The translations under genes and the position numbers were made by a program. A DNA stretch of 64,000 nt from positions 1-64,000 of the forward strand of contig NZ_QBFD01000012.1 of assembly GCF_003335585.1 (NCBI RefSeq), read 5' to 3'. The stretch's first letter is position 1. Every line of letters starts with the position of its first letter. Below the pieces are notes generated by a model. It was not told where the DNA came from. It made no database searches and was given only the letters and a program-made list of their open reading frames with translations. This document shows, piece after piece, positions 63,495 to 64,000 of this stretch. Source of the DNA: Sulfitobacter sp. DFL-14. GTDB lineage: Bacteria > Pseudomonadota > Alphaproteobacteria > Rhodobacterales > Rhodobacteraceae.

Positions 63495-64000
63495 ATGAAC
63501 ACCCAAACCCTCGAAAAGAACGCCAACCACGCCGCCACCGCCCCCGCCTTTCTGTCGGTCTGGGACCTGGAGGCCTACTATGGCGAAAGCTATATCGTGC
63601 AGGGCATCAGCTTTAACGTGCACGAAGGCGAGATCCTGGCCCTGCTGGGGCGCAACGGCGCGGGCAAGACATCGACCCTTCGGGCCATCGCACGGCTCGC
63701 CTCGCCGGAGGTCACGAAAGGGGAAATCTGGCTCGATCACAAGCCACTGCACAAGATGAAGGCGCATGAGGCCTCGCAATGGGGGCTGGGCCTGGTGCCC
63801 GAGGACCGCCGTATCATTCCCGGCCTGACGGTTGAGGAAAACCTGAAGCTGGCGCAGATCGCGCCGCCCATCGGCTGGTCGCTGGACCGGCTTTACGAGC
63901 TGTTCCCGCGTCTGGGCGAACGCAAGAATCAGGAAGGCACCACCCTGTCGGGGGGCGAGCAGCAGATGCTGGCCATCGCCCGCGCCCTGGCCCGCGACAT
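63495..64000 (+). CDS. livF: ABC transporter ATP-binding protein, LivF type (partial, cut by window end)
   Basis: The first 168 codons of the second ATPase; the frame is open at the window edge. Walker A is GRNGAGKT, followed by LGLVPEDRRI and the signature LSGGEQQMLAIARAL, all typical for LivF. The Walker B and the end lie outside the window. An unusual N-terminal extension of about 17 residues (NTQTLEKNANHAATAP) precedes the domain. Confidence 0.9.
   Translation, partial: MNTQTLEKNANHAATAPAFLSVWDLEAYYGESYIVQGISFNVHEGEILALLGRNGAGKTSTLRAIARLASPEVTKGEIWLDHKPLHKMKAHEASQWGLGLVPEDRRIIPGLTVEENLKLAQIAPPIGWSLDRLYELFPRLGERKNQEGTTLSGGEQQMLAIARALARD

Overview
The window is a GC-rich chromosomal segment from an alphaproteobacterium of the order Rhodobacterales, most likely the Roseobacter/Rhodobacteraceae group. 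The evidence is a full RcGTA-type gene transfer agent cluster in canonical order, a pyruvate dehydrogenase E1-beta subunit with its own N-terminal lipoyl domain, GapR/DUF2312, an ScfR-type XRE regulator, and rpsF-rpsR-rplI with an extended L9. No genus is claimed. I saw no rRNA, tRNA, CRISPR array, transposase or integrase.

Layout. 89-9602: an AsmA/YhdP-like envelope protein, a bacterioferritin-comigratory peroxiredoxin overlapping a DUF455 protein, a M23 peptidase overlapping a bactofilin, two overlapping cyclophilins and phosphoglycerate kinase. 9697-15681: a periplasmic protein of unknown function, a FtsB-like septum protein and pdhA-pdhB-pdhC (E3 is not in the window). 15831-31077 (minus strand): cysE, a small GTA-linked protein, then the gene transfer agent genes g15 to g1, which read g1 to g15 in transcription order: small and large terminase, portal, head protein, protease, capsid, adaptor, stopper, tail terminator, tail tube, chaperones, tape measure, distal tail, hub, NlpC/P60 peptidase and the large tail-tip protein. 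31355-38360 (minus): mltG and a fatty-acid block (fabD, fabG, acpP, fabF) mixed with small membrane proteins and a GNAT acetyltransferase. 38518-42952: a cytochrome b561-YceI fusion, a stand-alone YceI and a MATE transporter. 43108-44374: rpsF-rpsR-rplI. 44621-53885: ABC-F ATPase, lytic transglycosylase lipoprotein, Ca/Na antiporter, nitroreductase, trigger factor, a PilJ-domain periplasmic protein, GapR, a TIGR01244 protein and a FliM/FliN-like protein with a repetitive tail. 53947-58760 (minus): an ScfR-family regulator, a single-domain response regulator, a small membrane protein and a transporter-fused histidine kinase. Divergent from these, 58988-64000 (plus) is a branched-chain-amino-acid-type ABC transporter with a Tat-exported binding protein; livF runs off the right edge.

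How the parts work together. The GTA genes encode nearly all of a phage-like particle that packages host DNA; regulators, lysis genes and head spikes known from Rhodobacter are not here. pdh and fab genes supply acetyl-CoA and fatty acids. The kinase/regulator block and the adjacent ABC transporter share an AT-rich divergent promoter region and may respond to a small organic substrate.

The least explained structure is non-coding. There are three families of dispersed or local palindromic repeats: a repeat of about 65-85 bp in three copies, one split by a MITE-like 130-bp insert; an 85-bp repeat in two copies, one 20 bp upstream of GTA g1; and a local array of paired palindromes downstream of tig that shows compensatory base changes between copies. 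Hairpins also fill the main non-overlapping gaps of the GTA operon. Alignments were done by eye.
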